From Kiloniellales bacterium (GTDB lineage Bacteria; Pseudomonadota; Alphaproteobacteria; Kiloniellales; JAKSBE01), in the NCBI GenBank assembly GCA_030067055.1, contig JASJAL010000346.1, positions 1 to 6,191 on the forward strand: a stretch of 6,191 nt of DNA. Reading direction: 5' to 3'. Positions 1 through 6,191 of this stretch are shown here, in pieces (positions within the stretch are counted from its first letter, which is position 1; each line of letters starts with the position of its first letter). Below the pieces are notes generated by a model. It was not told the DNA's origin. It worked only from the letters and a program-made list of their open reading frames with translations, and made no database searches. A program made the translations under genes and the position numbers.

Positions 1-146
1 CCCTGGCCGACCGGGTCGCGGTGATCCACGCCGGCCGGGTCGGCCCGGCCCTGGAGGTCGGCTCGGTCACCGCACGCGAACTCGGCGCGATGATGGCCGG
101 CGACCTGGACTATGCCGCCGAAGGCCTGGCGGAGGCCGGGTCATGA
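1..146 (+). CDS. Sugar/nucleoside-type ABC transporter ATP-binding protein, C-terminal end (partial)
   Basis: Only the last 47 codons are present, in the frame starting at base 3 and ending with TGA at 144-146. The visible peptide begins LADRVAVIHAGRV and continues to MMAGDLDY near the end. The pattern 'A/SDRv.Vi..GRv' followed by an ELGAMMAG-like stretch is the usual segment after the H-loop in the second nucleotide-binding domain of tandem ABC ATPases of the RbsA/MglA/YufO (NupO) class. The Walker A, Walker B and signature motifs would lie upstream, outside the window. The ATGA overlap with the following permease gene, and the BMP-type permeases behind it, indicate that this is the energising subunit of the same importer, acting on the cytoplasmic face. 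Assignment rests mainly on context, since the fragment itself is short. Confidence 0.85.
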   Translation, partial: LADRVAVIHAGRVGPALEVGSVTARELGAMMAGDLDYAAEGLAEAGS

Positions 147-1195
147 GGACCGAGCCGCGCGAGGACGCGCCGCTCTGGCTGATCGTCGCAGCACCCCTGG
201 CCGCGGTCGCGGCGGCGCTGCTGCTCTGCGCCGGACTGATCCTCTGGGCCGGGGAGCCGGTGCTCAAGGCCTACGGCCTGCTGCTCGAGGGCGCCTTCGG
301 CTCGCGCTTCGCCCTGACCGAGACCTTTACCCGGGCGACGCCGCTGATCCTGACCGGCCTGGCGGCGGCGGTCGCCTTCCGGGCCAAGTTCTGGAACATC
401 GGCGGCGAGGGTCAGTTCTACTGCGGCGCGCTGGCCGCGACCTGGCTGGGCGCCGGGATGATCGTGCTGCCGCCGATCCTGATGATCCCGCTGCTGTTCG
501 TGGCCGGGGCCCTGGCCGGCGGTCTGGCGCTGCTGGTTCCGGTCCTGCTCAAGGCCCGGCTCAAGGTCGACGAGGTGGTGACCACCCTGCTTCTCAACTT
601 CGTGATCCTGCTGCTGGTCAGCTACCTGATCGAAGGGCCCTGGAAGGACCCGATGTCGCTCGGCTGGCCCCAGGCCGCGCCGATCGTCGACGAGGGCGTG
701 CTGCCCAAGCTGCTGGCCAAGAGCCGCCTGCACCTGGGGCTGGTCGTCGGGCTGGTCGCGGCGGTCGTGGTCTGGCTGGTCCTGCGTTTCACGGTCTGGG
801 GCTACGAGATCCGCGCGGTCGGGATCAACCCCCAGGCGGCCGCCTTCGCCGGCATCCCGATCGACCTGACGGTGCTGCGGGTCGCCCTGATCAGCGGCGG
901 CCTGGCCGGGCTCGCCGGGGTCGGCGAGGTGGCGGGCTTGAAGGGCTACCTGACCCTCGACCTCTCGCCGGGCTTCGGCTACGCCGGGATCGCGGTCGCC
1001 ATGCTGGCCAACCTGCATCCCCTGGGGGTGATCCTGAGCGCGATCTTCATCGCCGGCATCTACGTCGGCGCCGATTCCATGAGCCGCGCAGTCAACATCC
1101 CCAACTACATCGCCGACGTCATCGTCGCGACCTCGGTCCTCGCGGTCCTGGTCAGCCTGCTCTTCGTCAAGTTCCGCGTCCGGTTCAGGGGCTAG
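143..1195 (+). CDS. ABC transporter permease, BMP-linked nucleoside/nucleobase type (YufP/NupP-like)
   Basis: This 350-residue integral membrane subunit belongs to the BPD_transp_2 family and would form half of the inner-membrane channel of an importer. Visible family landmarks are FWNIGGEGQF at residues 83-92, EVVTTLLLNF at 144-153 (coupling-helix region), GINPQAAAFAGIPI at 227-240 and a glycine-rich GGLAGLAGVGEVAG at 252-265. About nine hydrophobic segments are seen, roughly at 11-37, 64-80, 94-136, 146-163, 197-215, 245-263, 275-310 and 322-342, some of them double spans. Length and motifs match YufP-class permeases. These, unlike ribose permeases, work with BMP-type lipoproteins and import nucleosides or related bases. 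The start ATG overlaps the ATPase stop as ATGA and is preceded by GGAGG at 131-135 with a 7-base spacer. The substrate cannot be read from the permease. The deaminase gene downstream suggests a pyrimidine base. Confidence 0.93.
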   Translation: MRTEPREDAPLWLIVAAPLAAVAAALLLCAGLILWAGEPVLKAYGLLLEGAFGSRFALTETFTRATPLILTGLAAAVAFRAKFWNIGGEGQFYCGALAATWLGAGMIVLPPILMIPLLFVAGALAGGLALLVPVLLKARLKVDEVVTTLLLNFVILLLVSYLIEGPWKDPMSLGWPQAAPIVDEGVLPKLLAKSRLHLGLVVGLVAAVVVWLVLRFTVWGYEIRAVGINPQAAAFAGIPIDLTVLRVALISGGLAGLAGVGEVAGLKGYLTLDLSPGFGYAGIAVAMLANLHPLGVILSAIFIAGIYVGADSMSRAVNIPNYIADVIVATSVLAVLVSLLFVKFRVRFRG

Positions 1196-1200
1196 GGATC

Positions 1201-1272
1201 ATGCACTGGATGACAGCAGGCGTTTGTGTCGTCGGTGAAGCGACCCTCGGCGGGCTGGGAGGCGTCGCGTAA
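1201..1272 (+). CDS. Possible 23-residue leader peptide between the two permease genes
   Basis: A short frame reads MHWMTAGVCVVGEATLGGLGGVA and stops with TAA at 1270-1272, so its stop overlaps the next gene's start as TAATG. It has an AGGGG at 1187-1191 with a 9-base spacer. It fills almost all of the 76-base gap in an otherwise tightly packed operon. Nothing similar comes to mind, and the peptide has no domain. It could be a translated leader that couples ribosomes into the second permease gene. It could equally be chance, since stop-free frames are common at this base composition and the same frame is open far upstream as a shadow of the first permease gene. Confidence 0.25.
   Translation: MHWMTAGVCVVGEATLGGLGGVA
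1240..1268 (+). promoter_or_regulatory. Hairpin covering the Shine-Dalgarno sequence of the second permease gene
   Basis: GCGACCCTC (1240-1248) can pair with GAGG-C-GTCGC (1259-1268). This gives nine base pairs with one bulged C at 1263 and a 10-base loop. The right arm contains most of GGGAGG (1257-1262), the ribosome binding site of the permease starting at 1272 (9-base spacer). Such a stem could hold back initiation until a ribosome moves through the short upstream frame. The pairing was found by eye, and GC-rich DNA yields stems like this by chance, so a regulatory role is only inferred. Confidence 0.3.
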
Positions 1273-2216
1273 TGGACCTCCTCGAGCTCTTCCTCTCGGC
1301 CGGGTTCTGGGCGGCGACCTTGCGGATCGCCTGTCCGCTGATCTTCGGGACCCTGGGCGAGCTGATCTGCGAGCGGGCCGGGGTGCTGAACCTGGGCATC
1401 GAAGGGATCATGACCATCGGCGCGATGGCCGGCTGGATGTGGGTCTACCAGGGCGGCGACCTCTGGACCGGGATCCTCTTCGCGGCCGCGGTCGGCGGGC
1501 TCTTCGGCTTGCTGCACGCGGGTTTCACGGTCTACCTCGGGCTTTCGCAGCACGTCTCGGGGATCGGCCTGACCCTGCTGGCCTCGGCCCTGAGCTTCTA
1601 CATCTTCCGCATGCTGCTGCCGACCTCGACCACGCCGCCCAAGATCGTGCCCTTCCAGCCGGTCGAGATCCCCTGGCTCTCCGAGCTTCCTTTCCTCGGC
1701 GAGGCGCTCTTCCGGCAGACGCCGATGACCTACCTGGCGCTCGCCATCGTGCCGCTGGTGATCTACGCGCTCTACCGCACTCCGGTGGGCCTGGCCCTGC
1801 GCATGGCCGGCGAGAACCCGGTGGCGGTCGAGGCCCAGGGCATCGACGTCCTGGCCTTGCGCTGCGGCGCAGTGGTGGTCGGCAGCGCCTTGATGGCGGT
1901 CGGCGGCGCCTATCTGACCATGTCGGCCTTCGACGCCTTCTACTTCGGCATGGTCAACGGCCGCGGCTGGATCTGCGTGGCGCTGGTGATCTTCGCTTCC
2001 TGGCGGCCCGGCAAGGCGCTGCTCGGCGCGCTGCTCTTCGCTGGGCTGGACGCCCTGCAGGTTCGCGCCCAGCAGATGGCCGGCGCGGTCATCCCCTATC
2101 AGTTCTTCTTGATGGTGCCCTACGTCCTGTCGATCCTGGCGATGATCGTCATGGCTCGAAGGGCCCGCTATCCCAAGGCCCTGCTGGTGCCCTTCCGCCG
2201 GGGCGATCGGGTGTAG
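1272..2216 (+). CDS. ABC transporter permease, BMP-linked nucleoside/nucleobase type (YufQ/NupQ-like)
   Basis: This second membrane subunit of the importer has 314 residues and belongs to the BPD_transp_2 family. It pairs with the permease encoded just upstream to form a heterodimeric channel. The diagnostic block ERAGVLNLGIEG lies at residues 34-45 and the GRGWICVALVIFASWRP block at 230-246. Both are typical of YufQ-class proteins. Hydrophobic stretches lie at about 8-30, 42-58, 66-90, 95-113, 150-168, 195-215, 232-262 and 274-294. The C-terminal end is short and basic. The start at 1272 is fixed by an in-frame TGA at 1236-1238 with no alternative start codon between them, and by GGGAGG at 1257-1262. 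The deaminase gene follows after 14 bases, so the two are almost certainly co-transcribed. Confidence 0.93.
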   Translation: MDLLELFLSAGFWAATLRIACPLIFGTLGELICERAGVLNLGIEGIMTIGAMAGWMWVYQGGDLWTGILFAAAVGGLFGLLHAGFTVYLGLSQHVSGIGLTLLASALSFYIFRMLLPTSTTPPKIVPFQPVEIPWLSELPFLGEALFRQTPMTYLALAIVPLVIYALYRTPVGLALRMAGENPVAVEAQGIDVLALRCGAVVVGSALMAVGGAYLTMSAFDAFYFGMVNGRGWICVALVIFASWRPGKALLGALLFAGLDALQVRAQQMAGAVIPYQFFLMVPYVLSILAMIVMARRARYPKALLVPFRRGDRV

Positions 2217-2230
2217 AAGGAGAGGAAACC

Positions 2231-3511
2231 ATGCTGGATCTGATCCTGCGCAACGCGCGCCTGCCCGATGGCGGCGAGGCGGTCGACATCGCGGTGAAGG
2301 ACGCGCGGATCGCCGAGGTGCGGCCGCAGATCGAGGGTCAGGCGGCCGAGGAACTCGACGCCGGTGGGCATCTGGTGACGGCGCCCTTCGTCGACAGCCA
2401 TTTCCACATGGACGCGACCTTGACCTACGGGATGCCGCGGGTGAACGAGAGCGGCACCCTGCTCGAGGGCATCGCGCTCTGGGCCGAGCTCAAGCCCGAC
2501 CTCACCGCCGCGGCAATCAAGGAAAGAGCGCTCAGGCTCTGTCGGCTGTCGATCGCCCGCGGCACCCTGGCGATCCGCAGCCACGTCGACATCTCCGACG
2601 GCCGGCTGCTGGCGGTCGAGGCCCTGCTCGAGGTGAAGCGCGAGATGGCGCCCTACCTGGACCTGCAGCTCGTGGCCTTCCCCCAGGACGGCTTCCTGCG
2701 CCTGCCCGAGGCCCGGGAGAACCTGCTGCGCGCGCTCGACCTCGGGGTCGAGGTGGTCGGCGGCATCCCGCACTTCGAGCGGACCATGGCCGAGGGCGCG
2801 GAATCGGTGCGCCAGCTCTGCGAGATCGCCGCCGAGCGCGGCCTGCCGGTCGACATGCACTGCGACGAGACCGACGATCCCAACTCGCGCCACGTCGAGA
2901 GCCTGGCTCATGAGACCCAGCGCCTGGGCCTGCAGGGGCGGGTCACCGGCTCGCACCTGACCTCCATGCATTCCATGGACAACTACTACGTCTCCAAGCT
3001 GATCCCGCTGATGGCCGAGGCGGAGCTGAAGGTGGTCGCCAATCCCCTGATCAACATCACGATCCAGGGTCGCCACGATACCTATCCCAAGCGGCGCGGG
3101 ATGACCCGAGTCAAGGAGCTGGCCGCCGCCGGCCTCGACATCGCCTTCGGCCACGACTGCGTCATGGATCCCTGGTACAGCCTGGGCAGCCACGACATGC
3201 TGGAGGTCGCGCACATGGGCCTGCACGTCGGGCTGATGACCGGGCGGGCCGAGATGCAGACCTGCTTCGACGCGGTGACGGCGAGCGGCGCCCGGGTCCT
3301 GGGCCTGGAGGGCCACGGCCTCGAGCCGGGCTGTCGCGCCGACCTGGTGGTCCTGCAATGCCGCGACCCGATCGAGGCCCTGCGCCTCAAACCGCCCCGG
3401 CTCTACGTCCTGCGCGCCGGCAAGGTCATCGCCCGCTGCGCGCCCCAGCGCGTCGAGCTCAGCCTCGGGAACGAGACCGAGGACTTCGATCCCTGCGCGC
3501 CGGCGGTGTGA
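2231..3511 (+). CDS. codA: Cytosine deaminase family amidohydrolase, probable 5-methylcytosine deaminase
   Basis: This 426-residue cytosolic metal-dependent amidohydrolase is collinear with E. coli CodA (427 aa), with a constant offset of 4 residues through the active site. The enzyme hydrolyses the exocyclic amine of cytosine-type bases to give uracil-type bases and ammonia. Metal and catalytic residues are all present: H57 and H59 (HFH), Q152 (AFPQDG), H210 and E213 (MHCDE), H242 (GSH) and D309 (FGHDC). They correspond to CodA H61, H63, Q156, H214, E217, H246 and D313. Other conserved blocks are SGTLLEGI (74-81), RSHVDISD (116-123), VANPL.NI..QGR.DTYPKRRG (269-290) and DPWYSLG (313-319). 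The residue after the catalytic Asp is Cys310 instead of E. coli Asp314. Loss of that Asp is the known signature of CodA homologues that accept 5-methylcytosine, producing thymine. The start has a strong AAGGAG at 2217-2222 with an 8-base spacer. It is the last gene of the ABC importer operon. The family call is very sure; the exact substrate is inferred. Confidence 0.95.
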   Translation: MLDLILRNARLPDGGEAVDIAVKDARIAEVRPQIEGQAAEELDAGGHLVTAPFVDSHFHMDATLTYGMPRVNESGTLLEGIALWAELKPDLTAAAIKERALRLCRLSIARGTLAIRSHVDISDGRLLAVEALLEVKREMAPYLDLQLVAFPQDGFLRLPEARENLLRALDLGVEVVGGIPHFERTMAEGAESVRQLCEIAAERGLPVDMHCDETDDPNSRHVESLAHETQRLGLQGRVTGSHLTSMHSMDNYYVSKLIPLMAEAELKVVANPLINITIQGRHDTYPKRRGMTRVKELAAAGLDIAFGHDCVMDPWYSLGSHDMLEVAHMGLHVGLMTGRAEMQTCFDAVTASGARVLGLEGHGLEPGCRADLVVLQCRDPIEALRLKPPRLYVLRAGKVIARCAPQRVELSLGNETEDFDPCAPAV

Positions 3512-3548
3512 ATTCCAGAGTCAGCGCCGGGCTACGCCCACTATCGAA

Positions 3549-3596
3549 GGGCGAGGTTGGCACGGGCCCAAGAAAACAGCTCGAACAGCCTCGCCC
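3549..3596. terminator. Inverted repeat between convergent genes, possible bidirectional terminator
   Basis: GGGCGAGGTTG (3549-3559) pairs with CAGCCTCGCCC (3586-3596). That is eleven positions with one T-G wobble (T3557/G3588), including eight perfect outer GC-rich pairs. It is almost the only candidate structure in the 96-base gap between the stop of the deaminase gene and the stop of the VWA gene, where a shared terminator is expected. Weak points are the 26-base loop, although the loop itself holds a small GGGCCC palindrome, and the poor T-run. On the plus strand the stem is followed by CTCTGTTTG, and on the minus strand by TTCGATAG. A smaller stem, GGGC-TAC-GCCC, lies at 3529-3539. Confidence 0.4.
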
Positions 3597-3607
3597 CTCT
3601 GTTTGCC

Positions 3608-5581
3608 TCAGTCCCGTGGCAGCGCTGCGGCGCTGCGGGCGAGGCGGACCAGGTTGAGGAACTCGGCGCGGTAGCCGAAGGGGTCCTCGCCCTTGGCGCC
3701 CTGGGCCAGGCCGATGACGTCGTCGTAGCCGAAGGACCCGGTGTAGCTGCCGCCCTTGAGCAGCTGGCCGAAGCCGGCGACCGCGGTGGCGAAGCGGGCC
3801 TCGCGGGCGCGGGTGCCGGCGGCGTCCAGCTCGGACTCCAGGTCAAGGGTGATCGGCGTGGTGATCAGGGTCGAGGTCTCCTGGTCGGGCAGCTTGTAGC
3901 GGATCTTGAGGAAGGCGTACTCCTCGGCGAACTGGGTCTCGCGGGCCGGGGACTCGCTCTCGTAGCGGCTCGGCGCGATCAGCGCGTTGCCGCTGCCGAC
4001 CGGGGTGATCGCGTAGATCGCGGTCACCGTACGGCCGGCGCCGATGTCGCCGGCGTCGACCTTGTCGTTGGCGAAGTCCTCGCGCTTCAGGGCCCGGGTC
4101 TCGTAGCCGATCAGACGGTATTCGGCGACGGTGCGGGGGTTGAATTCGACCTGGATCTTGACGTCCTTGGCGATCGGGAAGAGCGCTGCGGCGGCCTCCT
4201 CGACCAGGACCTTGCGGGCCTCGTTCAGGGTGTCGATGTGGGCGGCCACGCCGTTGCCGTTCTGCGCCAGGGTCTGCATCAGGTGGTCGTTGAGGTTGCC
4301 CTGGCCGAAACTGAGGGCGGAGAGGAAGACGCCGCTCTCGCGTTTGCGCTCGATGAAGCCCTTGAGCTCCTCGCGGTCGGTGATGCCGACGTTGAAGTCG
4401 CCGTCGGTCGCCAGAATCACCCGGTTGACCGCCTCGGAATCGAAGCGCGACTCGGCCAGCGCGTAGGCCTGGTGGATGCCTTCGGCCCCCGCCGTCGAGC
4501 CGCCGGCGCCGAGCCGGTCCAGGGCGGCCAGGATCTTGTGGCGCTCGGCAACCGCGGTCGGCTCCAGCACCGTGCCCGCGTTGCCGGCATAGGTGACGAT
4601 GGCCACGGTGTCCTCGGGCTCCAGGCCGTCGAGCAGCAGTTTCATGGAGCTGACCATCAGCGGCAGCTTGTCGGGCGCGCTCATCGAGCCCGAGACGTCG
4701 AGCAGGAAGACCAGGTTGCTGCGCGGCTTCTCCGCGGGATCGAGGTCGTAGCCCTTGATGCCGATATGGATCAGCTTGTTGCCGGCCTTCCAAGGGCTGG
4801 GCGTCACGGTCACGCTGGCCGCGAAGGGGCGGGCGCGCTCGGCCGGCAGGGGATAGGCATAGTCGAAGTAGTTGATCAGCTCCTCGATACGCACCGCGTC
4901 CTTCTGCGGCAGCACGCCGCGGTTCAGCTCGCGCCGCACGAAGGCGTAGGAGGCCGTGTCGACATCGACCGAGAAGGTCGAGACCGGATCCTCAGCGACC
5001 CGCCGGACCGGGTTCTCAGGGACCGATTCGAACTGGTCGCGGCCGACGTCCTCGTAATGTTGCCGCGGCCGCTCAGCCTGGAGCCGCGCCTGGACGCGTG
5101 CCCGGACCTCGTCCAAGAAGCGCGCGGTCAGCTCGGATTCGCGCAGTGAGTCACCGTCAGACGGCCGGCTCGTCACCGCGATGCTTGAGAGGCCGCCCGA
5201 AGTCTCCTCCTTCTGCGCCGCGAGAGGCGCAGGCGGCGTCTCCGGCCGCTCTTTCGCAGGCCCGACCACGCTTTGCACCGTCTGAAGAGGGATCGTCTCC
5301 ATGTAAAAGACCACCGTCGCGACGCTGACCAAGGCCAGCATCGCGACCGTGCCGAAGCCCCAGAACATGTGCATGAGTCTCATGGCTCGTCCTTTCAATC
5401 GCTGTCTGTCACGATCGATGAGACGGCCCAGCAGGCCGGTTCCTTGGCGGCTGGTTTCTGATTCGCTTTGTGCCCGGTCGAAGGCGGCGCGGGCCAGGTT
5501 GATGGCCGCCTTGCGCGCGTTCTCTTCGGCCGGCGGGATGGCCTCGGCGCTCAGGATCTCCTTCAGGCGTGCGTCATCCAT
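3608..5581 (-). CDS. Membrane-anchored von Willebrand A / YfbK-DUF3520 family protein, candidate anti-sigma partner
   Basis: The protein has 657 residues. Residues 1-68 are helical and basic towards the end (R53, R57, R59, R61, K63, R65, R68). A single hydrophobic span lies at about 72-93, giving an N-in topology with the remainder outside the cytoplasm. A linker at 95-197 precedes the vWF_A N-terminal block PVSTFSVDVDTASYAFVRREL (199-219). The VWA domain starts at about 288. Its metal-ion site is intact: D295-x-S297-x-S299 (DVSGS), T363 (GGSTAG) and D393 (ATDGD). The C-terminal half from about 480, with RLIGYETRAL (489-498) and DAGDIGAGRTVTAIY (509-523), is DUF3520 as in YfbK. The first 70 residues contain no Cys, so this is not a zinc-type anti-sigma domain. 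The start overlaps the sigma gene stop by 8 bases and has AAGGA (5590-5594 on the complement, 8-base spacer). Family membership is clear. A role as membrane sensor or anti-sigma for the upstream ECF factor is inferred from coupling and topology. Databases sometimes label such proteins as chloride-channel-like, which nothing here supports. Confidence 0.93.
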   Translation of the reverse strand: MDDARLKEILSAEAIPPAEENARKAAINLARAAFDRAQSESETSRQGTGLLGRLIDRDRQRLKGRAMRLMHMFWGFGTVAMLALVSVATVVFYMETIPLQTVQSVVGPAKERPETPPAPLAAQKEETSGGLSSIAVTSRPSDGDSLRESELTARFLDEVRARVQARLQAERPRQHYEDVGRDQFESVPENPVRRVAEDPVSTFSVDVDTASYAFVRRELNRGVLPQKDAVRIEELINYFDYAYPLPAERARPFAASVTVTPSPWKAGNKLIHIGIKGYDLDPAEKPRSNLVFLLDVSGSMSAPDKLPLMVSSMKLLLDGLEPEDTVAIVTYAGNAGTVLEPTAVAERHKILAALDRLGAGGSTAGAEGIHQAYALAESRFDSEAVNRVILATDGDFNVGITDREELKGFIERKRESGVFLSALSFGQGNLNDHLMQTLAQNGNGVAAHIDTLNEARKVLVEEAAAALFPIAKDVKIQVEFNPRTVAEYRLIGYETRALKREDFANDKVDAGDIGAGRTVTAIYAITPVGSGNALIAPSRYESESPARETQFAEEYAFLKIRYKLPDQETSTLITTPITLDLESELDAAGTRAREARFATAVAGFGQLLKGGSYTGSFGYDDVIGLAQGAKGEDPFGYRAEFLNLVRLARSAAALPRD

Positions 5582-6173
5582 GATGGCGTTCCTTCTCGCG
5601 CTGGGATTCCTTCCGGGGGATTTCCTCCCCCAGCTCGCGCAGCGGCTGCAGCTTCTTGCGTGCCTCGTGGATGTACCAGGACACCGTGCTCTCCTGGCAA
5701 GTCATGGCCGTGGCGGCTTCGCGATGGCTGAGGCCCTCGCCGAAGACCAGGAAGAGCGCCTCGCGCTCGCGTTCGGATAGCGTGCGGATGTGGTCGAGCA
5801 CCTGGCGGGCGTAGACCTTCTGCTCGGCGATCGGGCAATCGGCGACGGGGGACTCTGCCTGCTCAGGATCCAAGCCGTCGCCGGCCCCGGCGCCCCCTTG
5901 GCGGGCCCGGCTGCGTGCCCAGTCCTTGGCGATGTTGATGACCAGTGGGTAGAGCCAGGTCGCGAAGGCGCAGTCGAAGCGAAAGGAGCCGATAGAATTG
6001 GCGAGCCGGATGCAGGCACTCTGGGTAATGTCCTGCGCATCCGCGCGATTTCCGCACCATCTGTAGGCCATGCGATACATCGTGTCGTAGTGGAGGCGCA
6101 GCAGCGCCTCGAAGGCAGCGCCGTCGCCCCTCTGCGCGCGTTGGATCAGTTCTGTCTCGGACGCTTCCGTCAT
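5574..6173 (-). CDS. ECF-type (sigma-70 family) RNA polymerase sigma factor
   Basis: This 199-residue protein has the two-domain layout of extracytoplasmic-function sigma factors. Region 2 lies at about residues 20-90, with FEALLRLHYDTMYRMAY for region 2.1, NRADAQDITQSA for 2.2 and SFRFDCAFATWLYPLVINIAKDWARSRAR for 2.3-2.4, which reads the -10 element. A Gly/Ala-rich linker runs from about 92 to 115. Region 4 at 124-175 has LSEREREALFLVFGEGLSHREAATAMTCQESTVSWYIHEARKKL, a helix-turn-helix for the -35 element. A charged tail of about 24 residues follows. Five cysteines (40, 54, 68, 113, 159) are more than usual for so small a sigma factor. The start at 6173 is supported by GGAAGG (6179-6184 on the complement) with a 5-base spacer. 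The gene is translationally coupled to the VWA membrane protein gene through ATGGATGA. ECF factors usually activate their own operon, but the promoter lies beyond the window edge. Which promoters it reads cannot be told from here. Confidence 0.95.
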   Translation of the reverse strand: MTEASETELIQRAQRGDGAAFEALLRLHYDTMYRMAYRWCGNRADAQDITQSACIRLANSIGSFRFDCAFATWLYPLVINIAKDWARSRARQGGAGAGDGLDPEQAESPVADCPIAEQKVYARQVLDHIRTLSEREREALFLVFGEGLSHREAATAMTCQESTVSWYIHEARKKLQPLRELGEEIPRKESQREKERHHG

Positions 6174-6191
6174 CCGGCCCTTCCGGCACCC

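Noticed and set aside
110..1018. Minus-strand open frame of 302 codons opposite the first permease gene
   Set aside because: It is rich in Gln, Asp and Arg, typical of the antisense of a Leu/Val/Ala-rich membrane protein, and no motif is recognised.
112..1272. Open frame of 386 codons in another frame of the first permease gene
   Set aside because: The translation is Arg/Ala/Gly-rich without hydrophobic spans. Only its last 23 codons, after base 1201, lie outside a real gene, and these are reported separately as a weak leader-peptide candidate.
2168..3358. Open frame of 396 codons on the minus strand opposite the deaminase gene
   Set aside because: It is antisense to a near full-length CodA homologue with all catalytic residues, and its own translation is Gln/His/Arg/Gly-rich with no recognisable fold.
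1226..3511. Apparent 761-codon frame that would extend the deaminase upstream through the second permease gene
   Set aside because: The upstream part is the wrong frame of the permease and reads as Arg/Gly/Pro-rich nonsense. The strong AAGGAG at 2217-2222 and the CodA-like length fix the start at 2231, so there is no fusion.
3557..5149. Long open frame of 530 codons on the plus strand opposite the VWA gene
   Set aside because: It lies wholly antisense to a protein with clear family motifs and a MIDAS. Its translation is a low-complexity run of Val, Ala, Gly, Asp and Leu without any domain, as expected for a shadow frame in GC-rich coding DNA.
3608..5581. Calcium-activated chloride channel function for the VWA protein
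   Set aside because: There is a single membrane span and no pore-like region. The resemblance is only through the VWA domain, so the channel label is not supported.
5349..5780. Plus-strand frames opposite the start of the VWA gene and the end of the sigma gene
   Set aside because: Both real genes there have recognised domains, suitable ribosome binding sites and a coupled junction. The opposing frames have no family resemblance.

Overview
The window is high-GC DNA with dense, overlapping gene starts. Protein sequences and gene organisation suggest an alphaproteobacterium, probably related to the Rhodospirillales/Rhodobacterales. That placement is an inference from sequence style, not from a marker gene. 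The window holds two transcription units that converge at about 3512-3607.

Plus strand, 1-3511: this is the distal part of a nucleobase/nucleoside uptake and salvage operon. It has the last 47 codons of an ABC ATPase and two BPD_transp_2-type permeases of the BMP/YufPQ (NupPQ) class. A CodA-family cytosine deaminase follows. The ATPase and first permease overlap by 4 bases, and the second permease and deaminase are 14 bases apart. The two permeases are separated by 76 bases that hold a 23-codon reading frame ending in TAATG and a hairpin over the second permease's Shine-Dalgarno sequence. The periplasmic binding lipoprotein and most of the ATPase would lie to the left, outside the window. The deaminase keeps all metal and catalytic residues of E. 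coli CodA. However, it has Cys310 where E. coli has Asp314, the residue known to exclude 5-methylcytosine. The most specific functional reading is therefore import of a (methylated) pyrimidine base by the ABC system and its deamination to thymine/uracil.

Minus strand, 6173-3608: this is a two-gene operon. An ECF-type sigma factor (199 aa) overlaps by 8 bases (ATGGATGA) a 657-aa membrane-anchored von Willebrand A protein of the YfbK/DUF3520 family. The VWA protein has a short helical N-terminal cytoplasmic segment, one membrane span and a large extracytoplasmic VWA domain with an intact MIDAS. It looks like a non-zinc anti-sigma or transmembrane sensor for the sigma factor. This function is inferred from order, coupling and topology.

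The 96-base convergent gap carries an 11-pair inverted repeat that may act as a shared terminator. No tRNA, rRNA, CRISPR, insertion sequence or phage gene was seen.
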